This document shows, piece after piece, positions 16,855-25,617 of a DNA stretch of 64,000 nucleotides. Under the pieces are notes generated by a model. The model ran no database searches, was not told the origin of the DNA, and saw nothing but the letters and a program-made list of their open reading frames with translations. Each line of letters starts with the position of its first letter. Position 1 is the first letter of the stretch. The position numbers and the translations under genes are program-made. Source of the stretch: Ruminococcus sp. (GTDB taxonomy: Bacteria; Bacillota; Clostridia; Oscillospirales; Ruminococcaceae); NCBI GenBank assembly GCA_017519415.1, contig JAFWSI010000007.1, positions 1 through 64,000 on the forward strand, written 5' to 3'.

Positions 16855-17247
16855 GTGTTTTGTAAATTCTGCGAATACAAAATTACTGACAATGCCAATT
16901 TCTGCCCCTCATGCGGAAAAGCATTTAATGAAATACCATTGAAGCAATCTATTGATACAAGAAATGGTGTAAAACACAGATCACAAGGAAACCAGAAACA
17001 AGGTCTTGCGACTGCTTCACTTATTTTTGGTATAATAGCTCTCTTATCATCTTTTATACCATTTATCACACTTCCGTGTGCGCTGACAGCTCAAATTCTT
17101 GGAAAATCTTCCATTAAACAAAAGCTTGGTGGCAAGAGTAATGCAAAGTTAGGAATGAAACTCGCAAATATCGCCGCTATAATATGTGCTGGTTTCGTAA
17201 TATTAGAGTTCGTTGTTTTTTTGATAATGATGAAAAAAGGGCTCTGA
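16855..17247 (+). CDS. Zinc-ribbon DUF4190-like membrane protein
   Basis: A 130-residue protein from the GTG at 16855, chosen for the AGGAGG nine bases upstream and because it places FCKFC at the very N-terminus. Two CxxC pairs (FCKFCE, FCPSCG) form a zinc ribbon; a basic linker leads to two hydrophobic spans (LATASLIFGIIALLSSFIPF and IICAGFVILEFVVFLIMM). The layout is DUF4190-like. It is more AT-rich than the TM2 gene upstream and has the same ribbon-plus-two-helices plan. Confidence 0.8.
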   Translation: MFCKFCEYKITDNANFCPSCGKAFNEIPLKQSIDTRNGVKHRSQGNQKQGLATASLIFGIIALLSSFIPFITLPCALTAQILGKSSIKQKLGGKSNAKLGMKLANIAAIICAGFVILEFVVFLIMMKKGL

Positions 17248-17297
17248 CAGATCTGGAATATCATTCCATACGTACCGCGGTTTGTCTTTTCGTGTGG

Positions 17298-17420
17298 CGG
17301 GACGCCGAGGGCGGCGTCCCCTACAATTGGTCATTCAAAATTTTACGGCTATTAGCGGGCGGCGGAACGCCGCCCCTACATATAGCGTTTTTCCTCGGGC
17401 GCACACTGTGCGCCCCTACT
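17298..17420. repeat. Three tandem hairpins ending CCCCTAC
   Basis: Three GC-rich palindromes stand in a row: GGGACGCC..GGCGTCCCCTACA (17298-17326), GGGCGGCG..CGCCGCCCCTACA (17355-17380) and GGGCGCAC..GTGCGCCCCTAC (17397-17419). Each ends in CCCCTAC. A CACTAA-rich tract follows. Related arms recur at 11701, 20948, 38438 and 42017. Confidence 0.75.
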
Positions 17421-17450
17421 ATGCACTAAGCACTAATAACTAAACACTAA

Positions 17451-17477
17451 AAAGGGCAGGCTTCAAGCCTGCCCTTT
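17451..17477 (-). terminator. Terminator of cellobiose phosphorylase
   Basis: AAAGGGCAGGCTT and AAGCCTGCCCTTT form a 13-base stem with a one-base centre region; T-run on the - side. It lies 5 bases past the stop of the phosphorylase gene. Confidence 0.85.
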
Positions 17478-17481
17478 AATT

Positions 17482-19968
17482 TTAGCCCATTACGATCTCT
17501 ACTTCGTGTGTGCCGCTCTCGCATACGGGGATAACATTTCCCTCTACTGCCTTGCCGTCAACTGTCATGGACTTTACGCCCTTGCATACGTGTGCAGGGT
17601 TCTTGACTGTGATGTTGAATGTTGCGCCGCGGAACTTACGGACTGCTGTGAAGCCGTCCCACTCGTGAGGAATGGAGGGATCTACCTTCAGGCCGTCGAA
17701 TACAGGCTGTACACCCAGAATGTACTGGGAAATAGCTACCATGTTCCATGCTGCCGTACCTGTCAGCCATGAGTTCTTGCCCTGACCGAAGTTCTTTGCG
17801 TCCTTACCGCCGATCATCTGACCGTATACGTAAGGCTCTGTCTTGTGAATATCAGAGGTCTCCTCGGTGAATGCAGGAGCTATCTTGCTGTAGTACTCGA
17901 ATGCCTTGTCGCCTCTGCCTGCATATGCCTCGGCACAGATTATCCATGCGTTGTTGTGTGTGAATATTCCTGCGTTCTCCTTGTATCCGCCGGGATATGT
18001 GGAGATCTCACCGTACTGGATATAGTACTTTGTGAATGCGGGGTTATTGAGAACGAGTCCGAACTCGCAGTTGAGGTACTTGTCGATAGAGTTCAGAGTC
18101 TTGATGTCTGCGCCCTGATCCTTGCCGATCTCGGACATTACTGCGAAGCCCTGGGGCTCGATGAAGATCTTGCCCTCCTCGCACTCCTTGGAGCCCATCT
18201 TCTCGCCGTTAGCGTCGTAGGCTCTGATGAACCAGTCGCCATCGAATGCGGATTCCATAACGTTCTTCTTCATCTTGTCGATCTCTGCCTGAGCCTTTGC
18301 AGCTTCATCAGCCTTGCCGAGGTGCTGGAGAATGCCTACGAATGCAGGACCTGTGTATGTGAAGAGCGCTGCAACGAATGCGGACTCGGCAATCTTGGAG
18401 TAGCCGCCCTCTGCTGCGAACTTGGGATTTGTATAGGTCTGGAAGCTCTCGCCGGGTGTATCGGAGAAGCATGAAAGGTTGATACAGTCGTTCCAGTCAG
18501 CTCTCATTGCCAGCGGGAGACCGTGAGGTCCGAGGTTATTTACGATGTGATAGAAAGAAACGTTGAGGTGCTCCAGCATTGTGTGCTTGCCGTTCGGATC
18601 GTCGTCGAAAGGAACGTTAGCGTCGAGAATGCCCCAGTCGCCTGTCTCCTTGATATATGCTGCAACAGAAAGTATCATCCAGAGCGGATCGTCCGAGAAG
18701 TCACCGCCGATGTCAGCGTTGCCCTTCTTTGTAAGTGGCTGGTACTGGTGGTAGCAGCCGCCGTCTGAAAGCTGAGTTGAAGCGATGTCGATCAGTCTCT
18801 CTCTTGCACGCTCAGGGATCTGGTGTACAAAGCCGAGAATATCCTGGTTGGAATCACGGAAGCCCATGCCTCTGCCTATACCGCTCTCGAAGTAAGAAGC
18901 AGAACGCGAAAGGTTGAAGGTTACCATACACTGATACTGGTTCCAGATGTTTACCATTCTGTTTACCTTGTCGTCAGGTGTGTTTACATTGAAGATAGAA
19001 AGGAGATCTGCCCATGTATTGCGGAGCTCCTCAAGGCCTGCTGCTACTTTCTCGGGAGTATTGTACTTCTCGATCATTGCATAAGCCTTCTCCTTGTTGA
19101 GGACCCATGTCTCTCTTGTGAGGAGATTTGCAGGCTTTTCAGCAGCAAACTTCTTGTCCTGGGGGTTCTCGGCATAACCGAGGATATAGATGAGAGTCTT
19201 TGACTCGCCGGGAGCAAGAGTTACCTTCTTGTAGTGGGAAGCTACGGGCGACCAGCCGTCTGCAAATGAGTTTGAGGGCTTGTCTGCCTTTACTGTAGCA
19301 GGGTTGTCCCAGCCGTTGTAGATGCTTCCGAGAAATGAATCGCGGTCTGTATCGTAGCCGTCGATCTCATCGTTTACGGTATAGAAAGCGTAGTGGTTGC
19401 GTCTGTCTCTGTACTCTGTTACGTGGTAGATAGTAGAACCCTCTATCTCAACACGTCCCGTGGAGAAGTTTCTCTGGAAATTCGTGCAGTCGTCCTGTGC
19501 GTCCCAGAGGCACCATTCAGCTATCGAGAACACAGAGAAGTTCTTTGTCTCGCTGCTCTCGTTGGTGAGAACTACCTGCTGTACCTCTCCGTCGTAGTTC
19601 TGGGGTACGAAGAAGGTCACCTCAGCCTTGAGGCCGTTCTTCTTTCCTGTGATAACTGTATAGCCCATGCCGTGACGGCACTCGTAGGAATCCAGCTCTG
19701 TCTTTACAGGAGACCAGCCGGGGTTCCAGATTGTTCCGTTGTCATTGATATAGAAATAACGTCCGCCCATATCTATAGGCACGTTGTTATAGCGGTAACG
19801 TGTGATACGTCTGAGACGGGCGTCCTTATAGAAGCAGTAGCCGCCTGCTGTATTGGAAATAAGTGAGAAAAATCCCTGGTTGCCGAGGTAGTTTATCCAC
19901 GGATAGGGAGTCTTTGGGGAATTGATGACATATTCCTTCCTTGCGTCGTCAAAAAATCCGAACTTCAT
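17482..19968 (-). CDS. Cellobiose phosphorylase (GH94)
   Basis: An 828-residue cytosolic enzyme, the family's normal length, without a signal peptide. It cleaves cellobiose with phosphate to glucose 1-phosphate and glucose, saving ATP. Motifs seen: N-terminal [23 protein letters not shown], the [11 protein letters not shown] catalytic segment (general-acid Asp), [16 protein letters not shown], and the C-terminal [12 protein letters not shown] and [10 protein letters not shown] blocks. The whole length resembles Clostridium thermocellum cellobiose phosphorylase as I know it. A strong AGGAG and a good promoter upstream, plus its own terminator, make it a one-gene unit. Cellodextrin phosphorylase is longer, so is less likely. 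Confidence 0.95.
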   Translation of the reverse strand: MKFGFFDDARKEYVINSPKTPYPWINYLGNQGFFSLISNTAGGYCFYKDARLRRITRYRYNNVPIDMGGRYFYINDNGTIWNPGWSPVKTELDSYECRHGMGYTVITGKKNGLKAEVTFFVPQNYDGEVQQVVLTNESSETKNFSVFSIAEWCLWDAQDDCTNFQRNFSTGRVEIEGSTIYHVTEYRDRRNHYAFYTVNDEIDGYDTDRDSFLGSIYNGWDNPATVKADKPSNSFADGWSPVASHYKKVTLAPGESKTLIYILGYAENPQDKKFAAEKPANLLTRETWVLNKEKAYAMIEKYNTPEKVAAGLEELRNTWADLLSIFNVNTPDDKVNRMVNIWNQYQCMVTFNLSRSASYFESGIGRGMGFRDSNQDILGFVHQIPERARERLIDIASTQLSDGGCYHQYQPLTKKGNADIGGDFSDDPLWMILSVAAYIKETGDWGILDANVPFDDDPNGKHTMLEHLNVSFYHIVNNLGPHGLPLAMRADWNDCINLSCFSDTPGESFQTYTNPKFAAEGGYSKIAESAFVAALFTYTGPAFVGILQHLGKADEAAKAQAEIDKMKKNVMESAFDGDWFIRAYDANGEKMGSKECEEGKIFIEPQGFAVMSEIGKDQGADIKTLNSIDKYLNCEFGLVLNNPAFTKYYIQYGEISTYPGGYKENAGIFTHNNAWIICAEAYAGRGDKAFEYYSKIAPAFTEETSDIHKTEPYVYGQMIGGKDAKNFGQGKNSWLTGTAAWNMVAISQYILGVQPVFDGLKVDPSIPHEWDGFTAVRKFRGATFNITVKNPAHVCKGVKSMTVDGKAVEGNVIPVCESGTHEVEIVMG

Positions 19969-20022
19969 AATAATACTCCTTTATTTTTGGTGACAAAGCG
20001 GGCAAAAACCCACATTTGTATT

Positions 20023-20051
20023 ATTATATCACATATTCGGGCATAATACAA
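20023..20051 (-). promoter_or_regulatory. Promoter of cellobiose phosphorylase
   Basis: On the - strand: TTGTAT, 17 bases, TATAAT. The leader between here and the ATG includes GGGTTTTTGCCC, a small hairpin. The rest of 20052-20220 holds AT-rich DNA and a GTACG palindrome and no gene. Confidence 0.75.
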
Positions 20052-20232
20052 TAGATTATTCCAAAATTGCTGTATATTTTTTTCAAGTCATTTTTTGTGC
20101 ATTTTGCCATGCTTTTTTGTCGGCTCCTTGGTGAACCCCCGGACTGACGGAGCCTTCGGCTTTAAGCTTACAGTATGTACGTGCGTCCGTACATCGGGAC
20201 GCCTCCCCTGTATTATAAACGGCCGAAAAAAA

Positions 20233-20250
20233 CGTCCGCTTATGCGGACG
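20233..20250 (-). terminator. Terminator of PEBP lipoprotein gene
   Basis: CGTCCGC/GCGGACG with a four-base loop and seven Ts on the - side, 21 bases after the stop. Confidence 0.85.
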
Positions 20251-20270
20251 GATAAATTATGCATTATGTA

Positions 20271-20909
20271 TCAGTCTCCGTGGGTGTAGGTGCCGAGAAT
20301 GTGACCGTAGGCCACTATATTCCCGCCCTCGCCGTCAAGGGACTCGAAAAATTCAAAAAGCTTCGGATTTGAGCTGTCAAAGCCGCCCTTTATCCTCTCG
20401 GGCTGCTCCCTCAGGGCAAATACATACACCTCGTAATCATGGGTGCCGCTGGGCGGATAGGGTCCCACGTACTCGCTTGACGGAGCCCAGCCTGCGGGAA
20501 GAACGGTCCCGGTTCCGGTCACGGACTTCCAGTGGAGCCAGTTGCCCGCGGAGGTATCTGTCATAAATACGGCATAGCAGCCTGCCCCGTCCACGGGCGC
20601 CCATGAGAGCTGGGGAGAACGGTTTTCACCCTTTTCCGTATTTGTTATTGCCGTGTCCCACACTCCGTCGTGCAGATCCTCGGAGCTGAGCTCAAATGTG
20701 CTGTACTTTCCTGGATCGAAGCCGTCGGTCATCTTTACGCCTTTGAATTCGGTCGTTTCGGGGACGTCTGCTGCCGCTTCCTCAGCCGCAGCTGTAGCAG
20801 CTGTGGTGGGCTCCGCGATTTCTGACCCGGGAGACTCGTTGTTACAGCCCGTGTTAAGCGCAAATATGGCTGATGCGCATAGTATTGCAGTTATTTTAAA
20901 AAAATTCAT
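20271..20909 (-). CDS. YbhB/YbcL-type PEBP lipoprotein
   Basis: A 212-residue surface lipoprotein. The signal ends in a lipobox (ALNTGCNN, Cys22), then an Ala/Thr/Glu-rich linker, then a phosphatidylethanolamine-binding/Raf-kinase-inhibitor-like domain: FELSSEDLHDG, NRSPQLSWAPVDGAGCYAVF and HWKSVTGT, with PPSGTHDYEVYVFAL near the end. These proteins are widespread and their bacterial role is unclear. The promoter was not identified; it stands alone between two terminators. Confidence 0.85.
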   Translation of the reverse strand: MNFFKITAILCASAIFALNTGCNNESPGSEIAEPTTAATAAAEEAAADVPETTEFKGVKMTDGFDPGKYSTFELSSEDLHDGVWDTAITNTEKGENRSPQLSWAPVDGAGCYAVFMTDTSAGNWLHWKSVTGTGTVLPAGWAPSSEYVGPYPPSGTHDYEVYVFALREQPERIKGGFDSSNPKLFEFFESLDGEGGNIVAYGHILGTYTHGD

Positions 20910-20947
20910 GCTATATTCCTTTCTGTAACCGATATTTTAAATCATAA

Positions 20948-20998
20948 AGGGAACGCCGAGGGCGTTCCCTAACTAATCACTGATTATTATTTACTAAT
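20948..20998. repeat. Hairpin of the GGAACGCC family plus CTAATCAC tract
   Basis: AGGGAACGCC/GGCGTTCCCT at 20948-20970, followed by CTAATCACTGATTATTATT-type repeats up to the epimerase stop. A similar CACTAATAACTAA tract follows the hairpins near 17430, so hairpin and tract may form one composite element. It may also end the epimerase transcript. Confidence 0.6.
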
Positions 20999-22011
20999 CA
21001 CTTCTTAGTGAAAAATCTCTCGTGGGTCTCGAATACGCCGCCCGGCTTCACCTCGCGGTAGCCCGTTACATCGGCGGGAAGACTGAGGTTGGGAGCGTCT
21101 ATCATTGCCGTCATGGGCTCGGGACAGAAATAGTGGTTGAAGCCGCGGTCGTTCCAGATTATCCAGAAGCCGTACTCCTCCGATACCTCGTAGCAGAGCT
21201 TCTTGCCGCTGGCGGTGTCCTCCGCGATAACGCCGTGGAACTTCTCGCCGTCAAGCTGTGTGTACTCGCCGAAGTACATCTCGTTGTCCACTACCTGCAA
21301 TACGGGCTTCTTTACTCCGTTCTTGTACTCAAGGTCGTGCATGGTGGGAACTCTCAGGTTCTCCGTGGGCAGACAGCGTTCGTTGAGCTCGCAGCGCTTG
21401 CCTATCGGCACCGTCAGGCGGATGTCCTCCTCCCTTGCTCCGTCAACAAAGGGCGAATTTATGGCCGTATGGGAAGCAAGAGACATAGGCAGCACCTTTA
21501 CGCCGTCCATGTTGATAAAGCGGATATTCTGCTCGAGTCCCTGATCCGAAAGAGTGAAGGTGTACTCGGCAGTGAAACGGACGGGAAGATATTTGAAGAA
21601 CTCATCCTTCTCGTCGTATACATAGCGGGTCTTTACCCATGCGCAGTTGCCGTCGGCGCTGTACTCCGCGACCTCGTGGACTCTCTTGTGGAGGAAGCCG
21701 TGGATATGGTTGTTGTAGGGAGCCTTCTCGTTAACGGGAAGCTGATATACGGCGTCGGAGGTCTTCAGCACGCCGTCCGCAAAGCGGTTGGGCAGATAAA
21801 GGGTGGGGAGTCCCCATACCTCGGGGGACTGCTTTATAACGTCCGCTGTGTTGCTTTCGCTGAAGCGGAAGAACTCCAGTCCGTTCACATTGTCGCGGAG
21901 ACGGATAACGTTTGAGCCTATCTCGTTGGCGATCCATGCTTCATAGCCTCCTGCGCAGAGCTTTACGCAGGTAGTGCCCTTCCATTCAAATAATTCTGCT
22001 GTGTTGTTCAT
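20998..22011 (-). CDS. Aldose 1-epimerase family protein
   Basis: A 337-residue galactose-mutarotase-like protein. Visible blocks are GLPTLYLPNRFADG, YNNHIHGFLHKRVHE (catalytic-type His), SLASHTAINSPF, GFWIIWNDRGFNHYFCPEPMT and a final PGGVFETHERF. Such enzymes interconvert sugar anomers in the cytosol, which would fit use of glucose and cellobiose nearby. Specificity cannot be told from sequence. No signal peptide. The gene starts the unit reading left; the next genes upstream on the same strand follow after 22 bases. Confidence 0.85.
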   Translation of the reverse strand: MNNTAELFEWKGTTCVKLCAGGYEAWIANEIGSNVIRLRDNVNGLEFFRFSESNTADVIKQSPEVWGLPTLYLPNRFADGVLKTSDAVYQLPVNEKAPYNNHIHGFLHKRVHEVAEYSADGNCAWVKTRYVYDEKDEFFKYLPVRFTAEYTFTLSDQGLEQNIRFINMDGVKVLPMSLASHTAINSPFVDGAREEDIRLTVPIGKRCELNERCLPTENLRVPTMHDLEYKNGVKKPVLQVVDNEMYFGEYTQLDGEKFHGVIAEDTASGKKLCYEVSEEYGFWIIWNDRGFNHYFCPEPMTAMIDAPNLSLPADVTGYREVKPGGVFETHERFFTKK

Positions 22012-22033
22012 TTATATCACATTCCTTTCGGTT

Positions 22034-22486
22034 TTAATACCCCATTCTGAACCAGTTTATCAGGGCTATTATGCCTCTGTAGGCCAGCGTCCAGAGAATG
22101 CCGCCTATCATGAGCAGCAGCATAAGATAACGCGTTCCGCTCACCCATCTTTGTTCGGAAGGATTGCTTAACGACGATACATCGATATACGTGAGGGCAA
22201 GCCACTTGACCGCAATTACCGTACCCGCTGCGCAGCCTCCTACGGCTGTCCAGAAAAACGCTGCGGCTCTGCCCTTGCTGCCGCCGGCAAAGCGCTTTTC
22301 CAGCGGGTACAGCGCAAATGGCAGGGCAAAGCACATAAGCGGCAGCAGATATAAAAGCTGATCCGCATCTCTTATCCGCTTCACGAATACCGTGTAATCA
22401 CCAAGAATGAAAAGCCCGCTATAAAGCACGCAGCATATGATGCCGCAGAGTATAAAGGGCAGAGTTGTCTTTTTCATATATCTCAT
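22034..22486 (-). CDS. Four-span membrane protein, unknown
   Basis: A 150-residue protein with about four hydrophobic spans (FILCGIICCVLYSGLFILG; LLYLLPLMCFALPFALYP; AAAFFWTAVGGCAAGTVI; YLMLLLMIGGILWTLAYRG). It lies 6 bases after the next membrane gene on the same strand and has the same size and plan, so they may be a pair. No family recognised. Confidence 0.7.
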   Translation of the reverse strand: MRYMKKTTLPFILCGIICCVLYSGLFILGDYTVFVKRIRDADQLLYLLPLMCFALPFALYPLEKRFAGGSKGRAAAFFWTAVGGCAAGTVIAVKWLALTYIDVSSLSNPSEQRWVSGTRYLMLLLMIGGILWTLAYRGIIALINWFRMGY

Positions 22487-22492
22487 GTCCTC

Positions 22493-22924
22493 TTATTGTC
22501 TTTTTCCGCGGATAAGCCCGACGACAGCCGCTCCCAGACGGAATACCACCGCCCAGATAAAGCCTCCCGTCAGTATCATCAGCATGAGTACAAGTCCTAA
22601 ACCGCCCATATATACGTCCTTGCTGAAGAATACGGAGGTATCCGCAACGACCTCGATAAGATAATGGAGCAGCACCGTTATCAGGGCATAGGCGGCAAGA
22701 TATACAGGAACCGTCCACAGAGGGAGCTTCCCCTCCGACAGCTTCCTTTCCCTTTTCAGCATCAGTATCGGGAGCACGAAGAGCACTATGCCCTCGGCAA
22801 ACATAACGTACAGCGCCGCCCTGCTCTCCTGAGTCGCTATGTCCAGAAGGGCGCAGACAAGGAATACTGCCAGCGGCCAGCCGGCTCCCATTATTATCGC
22901 CTTTATAAGTATCTTCTTATTCAT
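22493..22924 (-). CDS. Four-span membrane protein, unknown
   Basis: A 143-residue protein with about four hydrophobic spans (AGWPLAVFLVCALLDI; LYVMFAEGIVLFVLPILML; LAAYALITVLLHYLIEVV; GLVLMLMILTGGFIWAVVF) and a short basic tail. It follows citrate synthase by 5 bases and may be co-transcribed with it. Function unknown. Confidence 0.7.
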   Translation of the reverse strand: MNKKILIKAIIMGAGWPLAVFLVCALLDIATQESRAALYVMFAEGIVLFVLPILMLKRERKLSEGKLPLWTVPVYLAAYALITVLLHYLIEVVADTSVFFSKDVYMGGLGLVLMLMILTGGFIWAVVFRLGAAVVGLIRGKRQ

Positions 22925-22929
22925 ATCCC

Positions 22930-24297
22930 TCAGTCTATCCTGTTTTCCATATCGGTATACTCCCGCATGGGCGATATTGCCTTGTAGGCGGGACGGATTA
23001 TCTTGTTGGAGTTTATGAGCTCCTCTATTCTGTGGGCTGACCAGCCCGCTATCCTCGATATGGCAAAGAGAGGCGTGAACAGCTCGTCGGGTATGCCCAG
23101 CATACGGTATACAAAGCCGCTGTAGAAGTCCACGTTGGCACAGACGCCCTTGTATATGCGGCGCTCCTCAGCTATTACCTCGGGAGCAAGACGCTCTACC
23201 AGCGAATACAGCGCGAATTCCTCGTGTCTGTCCTTTTCGGAGCTGAGAGACTCAACAAAGCCCTTGAACACCTTGGCTCTCGGGTCAGACTGTGAGTATA
23301 CCGCGTGTCCCATGCCGTAGATGAGCCCCGCATGGTCGAAGGCCTCCTTGTGGAGAAGCTTCCTCAGGTAGTTCTTTACCTCCTCCTCGTCGGTCCAGTC
23401 CTTTACGTTCTGCTTCATATCATCGAACATCATGGCAACCTTGATATTGGCGCCGCCGTGCTTGGGTCCCTTGAGGGAGCCCAGTGCCGCCGCTATCGCC
23501 GAATAGGTGTCGGTGCCCGATGAGGATACCACATGGACGGTGAAGGTGGAGTTGTTTCCGCCGCCGTGCTCTGCGTGGAGCACCAGCGCAAGGTCAAGTA
23601 TCCGCGCCTCCAGCTCGGTATACCTTCCGTCGTCACGGAGCATATAAAGTATATTCTCGGCAATGGAAAGCTCGGGGCGGGGGCTGTGTATGAACAGGTC
23701 GCCTCCCAGCCTTGCGTATTTGTATGCGTGATATGCGTATACCGACAGCACGGGGAACATGGTTATCAGCTCCACGCACTGCCTCAGCACATTGGGTATG
23801 GATATGTCGTTTGCCCTGTCATCATAGGAAAACAGCGCAAGGACGCTCTTTGCAAGGGTGTTCATCATATTGTCCGTGGGAGCCTTCATTATAACGTCCC
23901 TCATGAAATTCGAGGGTATCTCGCGGAAGTCCGCAAGGAGCCGCCTGAATTCCGCCAACTCGTGCTCCGAGGGCATATTGCCGAAAAGGAGCAGATACAC
24001 GGTCTCTTCAAAGCCGAAGCGCTTTTCCTTTATGAAGCCGGCAACTATATCCTCCACGTCTATGCCGCGGTAGTAAAGCTTCCCGTCGCCGTGATTTGGC
24101 ATACCGTCGCCTGTTTCAAGCACCTTTATCGTACTTATGTTGGTGAGTCCCGCAACCACTCCGTTGCCGTTTATGTCGCGGAGCCCGCGCTTTACGTCGT
24201 ACTGCGTATACAGCTCGGGGTCTATGCGGTAGCCCTCCATGGACATTTCTGCAAGTCTTGTTATTTCAGGTGTTATTTCGGAAAATTTGTACCTCAT
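22930..24297 (-). CDS. gltA: Citrate synthase
   Basis: A 455-residue citrate synthase joining oxaloacetate and acetyl-CoA. Blocks seen: GDGKLYYRGIDVEDI, ALVLHAEHGGGNNSTFTVHVVSSSGTD (catalytic His), LGSLKGPKHGGANIKV, GLIYGMGHAVYSQSDPRA (second His) and VDFYSGFVYRMLGIP with the third acidic residue. It is a type II-like bacterial form of usual length. In anaerobes of this kind it feeds the oxidative branch to 2-oxoglutarate and glutamate. It has its own perfect promoter. Confidence 0.95.
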   Translation of the reverse strand: MRYKFSEITPEITRLAEMSMEGYRIDPELYTQYDVKRGLRDINGNGVVAGLTNISTIKVLETGDGMPNHGDGKLYYRGIDVEDIVAGFIKEKRFGFEETVYLLLFGNMPSEHELAEFRRLLADFREIPSNFMRDVIMKAPTDNMMNTLAKSVLALFSYDDRANDISIPNVLRQCVELITMFPVLSVYAYHAYKYARLGGDLFIHSPRPELSIAENILYMLRDDGRYTELEARILDLALVLHAEHGGGNNSTFTVHVVSSSGTDTYSAIAAALGSLKGPKHGGANIKVAMMFDDMKQNVKDWTDEEEVKNYLRKLLHKEAFDHAGLIYGMGHAVYSQSDPRAKVFKGFVESLSSEKDRHEEFALYSLVERLAPEVIAEERRIYKGVCANVDFYSGFVYRMLGIPDELFTPLFAISRIAGWSAHRIEELINSNKIIRPAYKAISPMREYTDMENRID

Positions 24298-24349
24298 GTA
24301 TCGTCATCCCTTTCTTTTTGCGATTATTTGCATTATTGTGCTTGTTTCA

Positions 24350-24378
24350 ATTATATTGGATTTTCCCGTTTTTGTCAA
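24350..24378 (-). promoter_or_regulatory. Consensus promoter of gltA
   Basis: On the - strand TTGACA, 17 bases, TATAAT, both perfect, 53 bases before the ATG. Confidence 0.85.
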
Positions 24379-24431
24379 GAGCAGCCGCCTGCGCTTTTTT
24401 CCGCCGAAATTATGAATTTTTTGCGTTTCCC

Positions 24432-24460
24432 TTGAAAAATAACGTCCGATATGGTAATAT
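24432..24460 (+). promoter_or_regulatory. Promoter of zinc-ribbon/TPM pair
   Basis: TTGAAA, 17 bases, TAATAT, divergent from the gltA promoter. The transcript leader then runs about 90 bases to the start. Confidence 0.65.
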
Positions 24461-24468
24461 ATATTTGT

Positions 24469-24535
24469 CGGACTTTGTCCGGAACATGATATAGCCCCTG
24501 ACGCAGGGGATAAAGCGCTCTGTGCCCTTATGGGC
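24469..24535 (+). promoter_or_regulatory. Three-hairpin leader
   Basis: CGGAC-TTT-GTCCG (24469-24481), CCCCTG-ACG-CAGGGG (24495-24509) and GCCC-TTAT-GGGC (24524-24535) lie between promoter and ribosome binding site. I do not recognise a riboswitch class. Confidence 0.45.
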
Positions 24536-24561
24536 GGGGCGGCATAAAGGAGTTGATCTTT

Positions 24562-25617
24562 TTGGAATCAGTAGAGTATAAATGCCCTAATTGCAGCGCG
24601 GATCTGAAATTCAATCCCGAGACCCAGAAGCTGGACTGTGAATACTGTCTGAGCTCATTCACTGTCGATGAAATAAAAAAGATCTGTGCTTCTGCCGAGG
24701 CCAGCATCCCTCAGGAGGCTGTCCAGGTCAAGGAGGACTTCGTTAATCATACACACCTGTACCGCTGCAAGAGCTGCGGTGCGGAGATAATGGCCGACGA
24801 TCAGCAGACCGCTCTCTTCTGTTATTATTGCCACAATCCCGTAATTTTGGCAGGAAAAATGGGCGGCGAATACAAGCCCGACAAGGTCATCGGCTTCAAG
24901 CTCACCAAGGAGAACGCAGTAAGCTGCTTCCAGAAGTGGGTGGGCAAGCGCTGGTTCGTGCCCAAGGACTTCAAATCACAGCAGCAGCTGGAAAAGCTAA
25001 CGGGGCTCTATGTGCCATTCTGGGTGGCGGACTGCAGCGTAAACGCCGATTACAGAGCTATCGGAAAAAAGGTCCGCAGCTGGACCTCGGGCAACTACAG
25101 CTACACGGAAACAAAGGAGTTCCGCATCATCCGTCAGGGAAACCTGGTCACAAAGGGCATACCCGCAGACGGCGAGACAAAGATAGACGATCTGCTCATG
25201 GAGGCTATCGAGCCCTTTGATTATAAGGAGGCTCACGACTTCTCCATGTCCTACCTCAGCGGCTTCTATGCGGATAAGTACGACGTGGACAAGGCGGCGG
25301 TGTTCCCCCGGATACGCGCCCGCTCCACTCAGGCCTGCAACTCCCTTATAAACAGCACCATAAGCGGCTATTCCAGCGTGGTGCCCTCCGTAAATCAGTA
25401 CAACATAATGTCCACGGACTGGAGCTATATGATGCTCCCCGTTTGGTTCATGTCCTACAGGTACAAGGACAATATATACGAATTCGCCATTAACGGTCAG
25501 ACGGGAAAGCTGGCGGGCACTCCGCCCCTTGCAAAGGGAAAGCTGGCTCTGTTCTGCGGGGCGATCGGCCTTGCGGTAATGGCTGTATGCACCCTGATAG
25601 GAGGTGCTTTGCTCTGA
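24562..25617 (+). CDS. TFIIB-type zinc-ribbon protein
   Basis: A 351-residue protein. Two zinc ribbons open it (YKCPNCSADLKF with DCEYC; YRCKSCGAEI with FCYYCHN), followed by a long mixed domain (GLYVPFWVADC, YDVDKAAVFPRI, YMMLPVWFMSYRY) and one C-terminal membrane helix (ALFCGAIGLAVMAVCTLIG). The TTG at 24562 is used because AAAGGAG is nine bases ahead; the TTG at 24553 is too close to it. It overlaps the TPM gene by one base (TGATG type), so both are co-translated. Function unknown. Confidence 0.82.
   Translation: MESVEYKCPNCSADLKFNPETQKLDCEYCLSSFTVDEIKKICASAEASIPQEAVQVKEDFVNHTHLYRCKSCGAEIMADDQQTALFCYYCHNPVILAGKMGGEYKPDKVIGFKLTKENAVSCFQKWVGKRWFVPKDFKSQQQLEKLTGLYVPFWVADCSVNADYRAIGKKVRSWTSGNYSYTETKEFRIIRQGNLVTKGIPADGETKIDDLLMEAIEPFDYKEAHDFSMSYLSGFYADKYDVDKAAVFPRIRARSTQACNSLINSTISGYSSVVPSVNQYNIMSTDWSYMMLPVWFMSYRYKDNIYEFAINGQTGKLAGTPPLAKGKLALFCGAIGLAVMAVCTLIGGALL

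Noticed and set aside
17298-17420. Possible CRISPR array
   Set aside because: Only three units of unequal length, palindromic, without uniform repeats or spacers and with no cas genes in the window.
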